64,000 nt of DNA from Aurelia coerulea (taxonomy: Eukaryota; Cnidaria; Scyphozoa; Semaeostomeae; Ulmaridae): NCBI GenBank assembly GCA_039566865.1, contig CM076955.1, forward strand, positions 15,025,501-15,089,500, written 5' to 3'. Both the position numbers and the translations under genes were made by a program. Below the pieces are notes generated by a model. That model was given only the letters and a program-made list of their open reading frames with translations. It was not told where the DNA came from and made no database searches. The first letter of the stretch is position 1; every line of letters starts with the position of its first letter. Of the stretch, positions 63,138 through 64,000 are shown piece after piece.

Positions 63138-64000
63138 GAAACACTTGATTTTTGTACTTGGAATCTAAATAGTATTACTGCGCATGATTTCTTACGAGTG
63201 TCCTTGATCGAGGCATTCAATTCAGTTTATAAACATGACCTAATTGGTATCGTTGAGACCCATCTTGATAGCACAATCGATGAAGACAGATTGGCATTAA
63301 ATGGCTATACTTTTTTCAAGAGTAACCATCCACAAAACGTCAAAAGGGGTGGTGTTGGCCTCTATATCAAAGAATCCCTTCCTTCACAAAATCGTTCTGA
63401 TCTTGTGACTCTCCCTGAATGTGTTGTATGTGAGATCCAACTAAACAGAAAAAAATACTTTTTTGTTGTAATTTACAGAAGTCCAAGTCAGGACCAGAGT
63501 GAATTTGACGATTTCACGATAAACTTTGAGTTGTTGCTTTCCAAAATGCACAATGAAAATCCCTTCTGCGTTATAATTACTGGTGATTTCAACTGCAGAT
63601 CAACTCAATGGTGGGAACATGATATCGAAAATAACGAGGGAAGAATATTTGAGCCATTTGTTTCTGAACTTGGCCTTCATCAATTAATTTCAGAACCAAC
63701 TCACTTCATGGGTGATTCTAAATCTTGCATTGATTTAATTTTTACTGATCAGCCCAACCTTGTTATCGATTCTGGTGTCCATCCATCGCTACATGAGCAA
63801 TGTCATCATCAAATTGTTTATGGAAAATTGTCTGTATCGAATATAGCACTTCCTCCTCACACTCGAAAGGTTTGGTATTATGACAAGGCGGACATTGTCG
63901 CAATCATAAAAAGTATTGAAATGTTCCGTTGGGAGCATCTCGACAAAATTACATGCCCCAATGAACAGGTCGAATTTCTCAATGAAGTTCTTCTCAATAT
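63009..64000 (+). CDS. LINE ORF, 5' part: leader + 2A-like motif + AP endonuclease (continues past window)
   Basis: 330 codons open to the window edge. ATG at 63009 (G at -3). Residues 1-20 (MKRFLFVYVYFYIGCVLCNT) are a hydrophobic, signal-like leader. Residues 34-43 (SGDIEMNPGP) are a 2A-like sequence with the D-x-E-x-NPGP consensus that makes ribosomes skip the G42-P43 bond. The endonuclease follows at once: WNLNS at 51, IGIVETHL (catalytic Glu), RGGVGLYIK, VIYRSPSQ, ITGDFNC, the ISEPTHF block, CIDLIFTDQ and a C-terminal His in EQCHHQIV. Exonuclease-endonuclease-phosphatase fold of APE-type non-LTR elements, probably CR1/L2-like. The frame is uninterrupted here. Reverse transcriptase should follow beyond 64000. 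Confidence 0.92.
   Translation, partial: MKRFLFVYVYFYIGCVLCNTLHSQWLVFRTILLSGDIEMNPGPETLDFCTWNLNSITAHDFLRVSLIEAFNSVYKHDLIGIVETHLDSTIDEDRLALNGYTFFKSNHPQNVKRGGVGLYIKESLPSQNRSDLVTLPECVVCEIQLNRKKYFFVVIYRSPSQDQSEFDDFTINFELLLSKMHNENPFCVIITGDFNCRSTQWWEHDIENNEGRIFEPFVSELGLHQLISEPTHFMGDSKSCIDLIFTDQPNLVIDSGVHPSLHEQCHHQIVYGKLSVSNIALPPHTRKVWYYDKADIVAIIKSIEMFRWEHLDKITCPNEQVEFLNEVLLN

Overview
The window is intron-rich, AT-rich animal DNA. It carries one recognisable host gene, the 3' nine tenths of a striated-type muscle myosin II heavy chain gene on the + strand (357-37712), followed by about 26 kb of transposon-dominated intergenic DNA. Compact exons with strict GT-AG introns, a striated-type myosin, many small terminal-inverted-repeat (TIR) elements and CR1/L2-like LINEs, one with a 2A-like peptide, suggest an invertebrate metazoan. 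A cnidarian, probably anthozoan, is my best guess. That is inference from general character, not a database result.

Region 1 (1-37712): 36 exon positions (37 exons) splice in frame to 1,745 residues. They run from just before switch I, through relay, loop 2, SH1/SH2 helices, converter, two IQ motifs and the coiled-coil rod, to a short basic tailpiece and TAA. The N-terminal SH3-like domain and P-loop (roughly 200 residues) lie upstream of the window. The notable point is exon position 12, which exists in two homologous versions (10433-10514 and 10552-10633). Both encode the second IQ motif and the lever-arm hook that binds the regulatory light chain. They have identical phases and are separated by only 37 nt, and joining both would shift the frame into a stop. 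This is the architecture of mutually exclusive exons. Several introns carry small TIR elements. The last intron is 5.5 kb and rich in them.

Region 2 (37713-45100): the probable 3' UTR, then foldback/TIR elements of the 'TACCGGGTG(T)CCC' type. One is a 3-kb TIR element containing a 5'-truncated LINE reverse transcriptase on the minus strand.

Region 3 (45325-52194): a nest of insertions. A pair of 0.7-kb inverted arms encloses a 4.3-kb hAT-like element with a perfect 8-bp target-site duplication (TSD). Inside it is a 1.6-kb element with a perfect 9-bp TSD, and inside that a 0.57-kb element with a 10-bp TSD.

Region 4 (52733-55542): a truncated MITE, a piggyBac-like TTAA element, and a homogeneous tandem array of eight 221-bp units.

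Region 5 (56126-60890): a 4.7-kb MULE-like foldback element with a perfect 9-bp TSD, built from four separate inverted repeats, one of which is itself an insertion with a 10-bp TSD.

Region 6 (61179-64000): a 213-bp MITE, a roughly 16-copy 60-bp tandem array, and the 5' end of a LINE whose ORF starts with a hydrophobic leader, a 2A-like DIEMNPGP motif and an AP-endonuclease domain. It runs off the window. I saw no tRNA, rRNA, CRISPR or bacterial-type operon.
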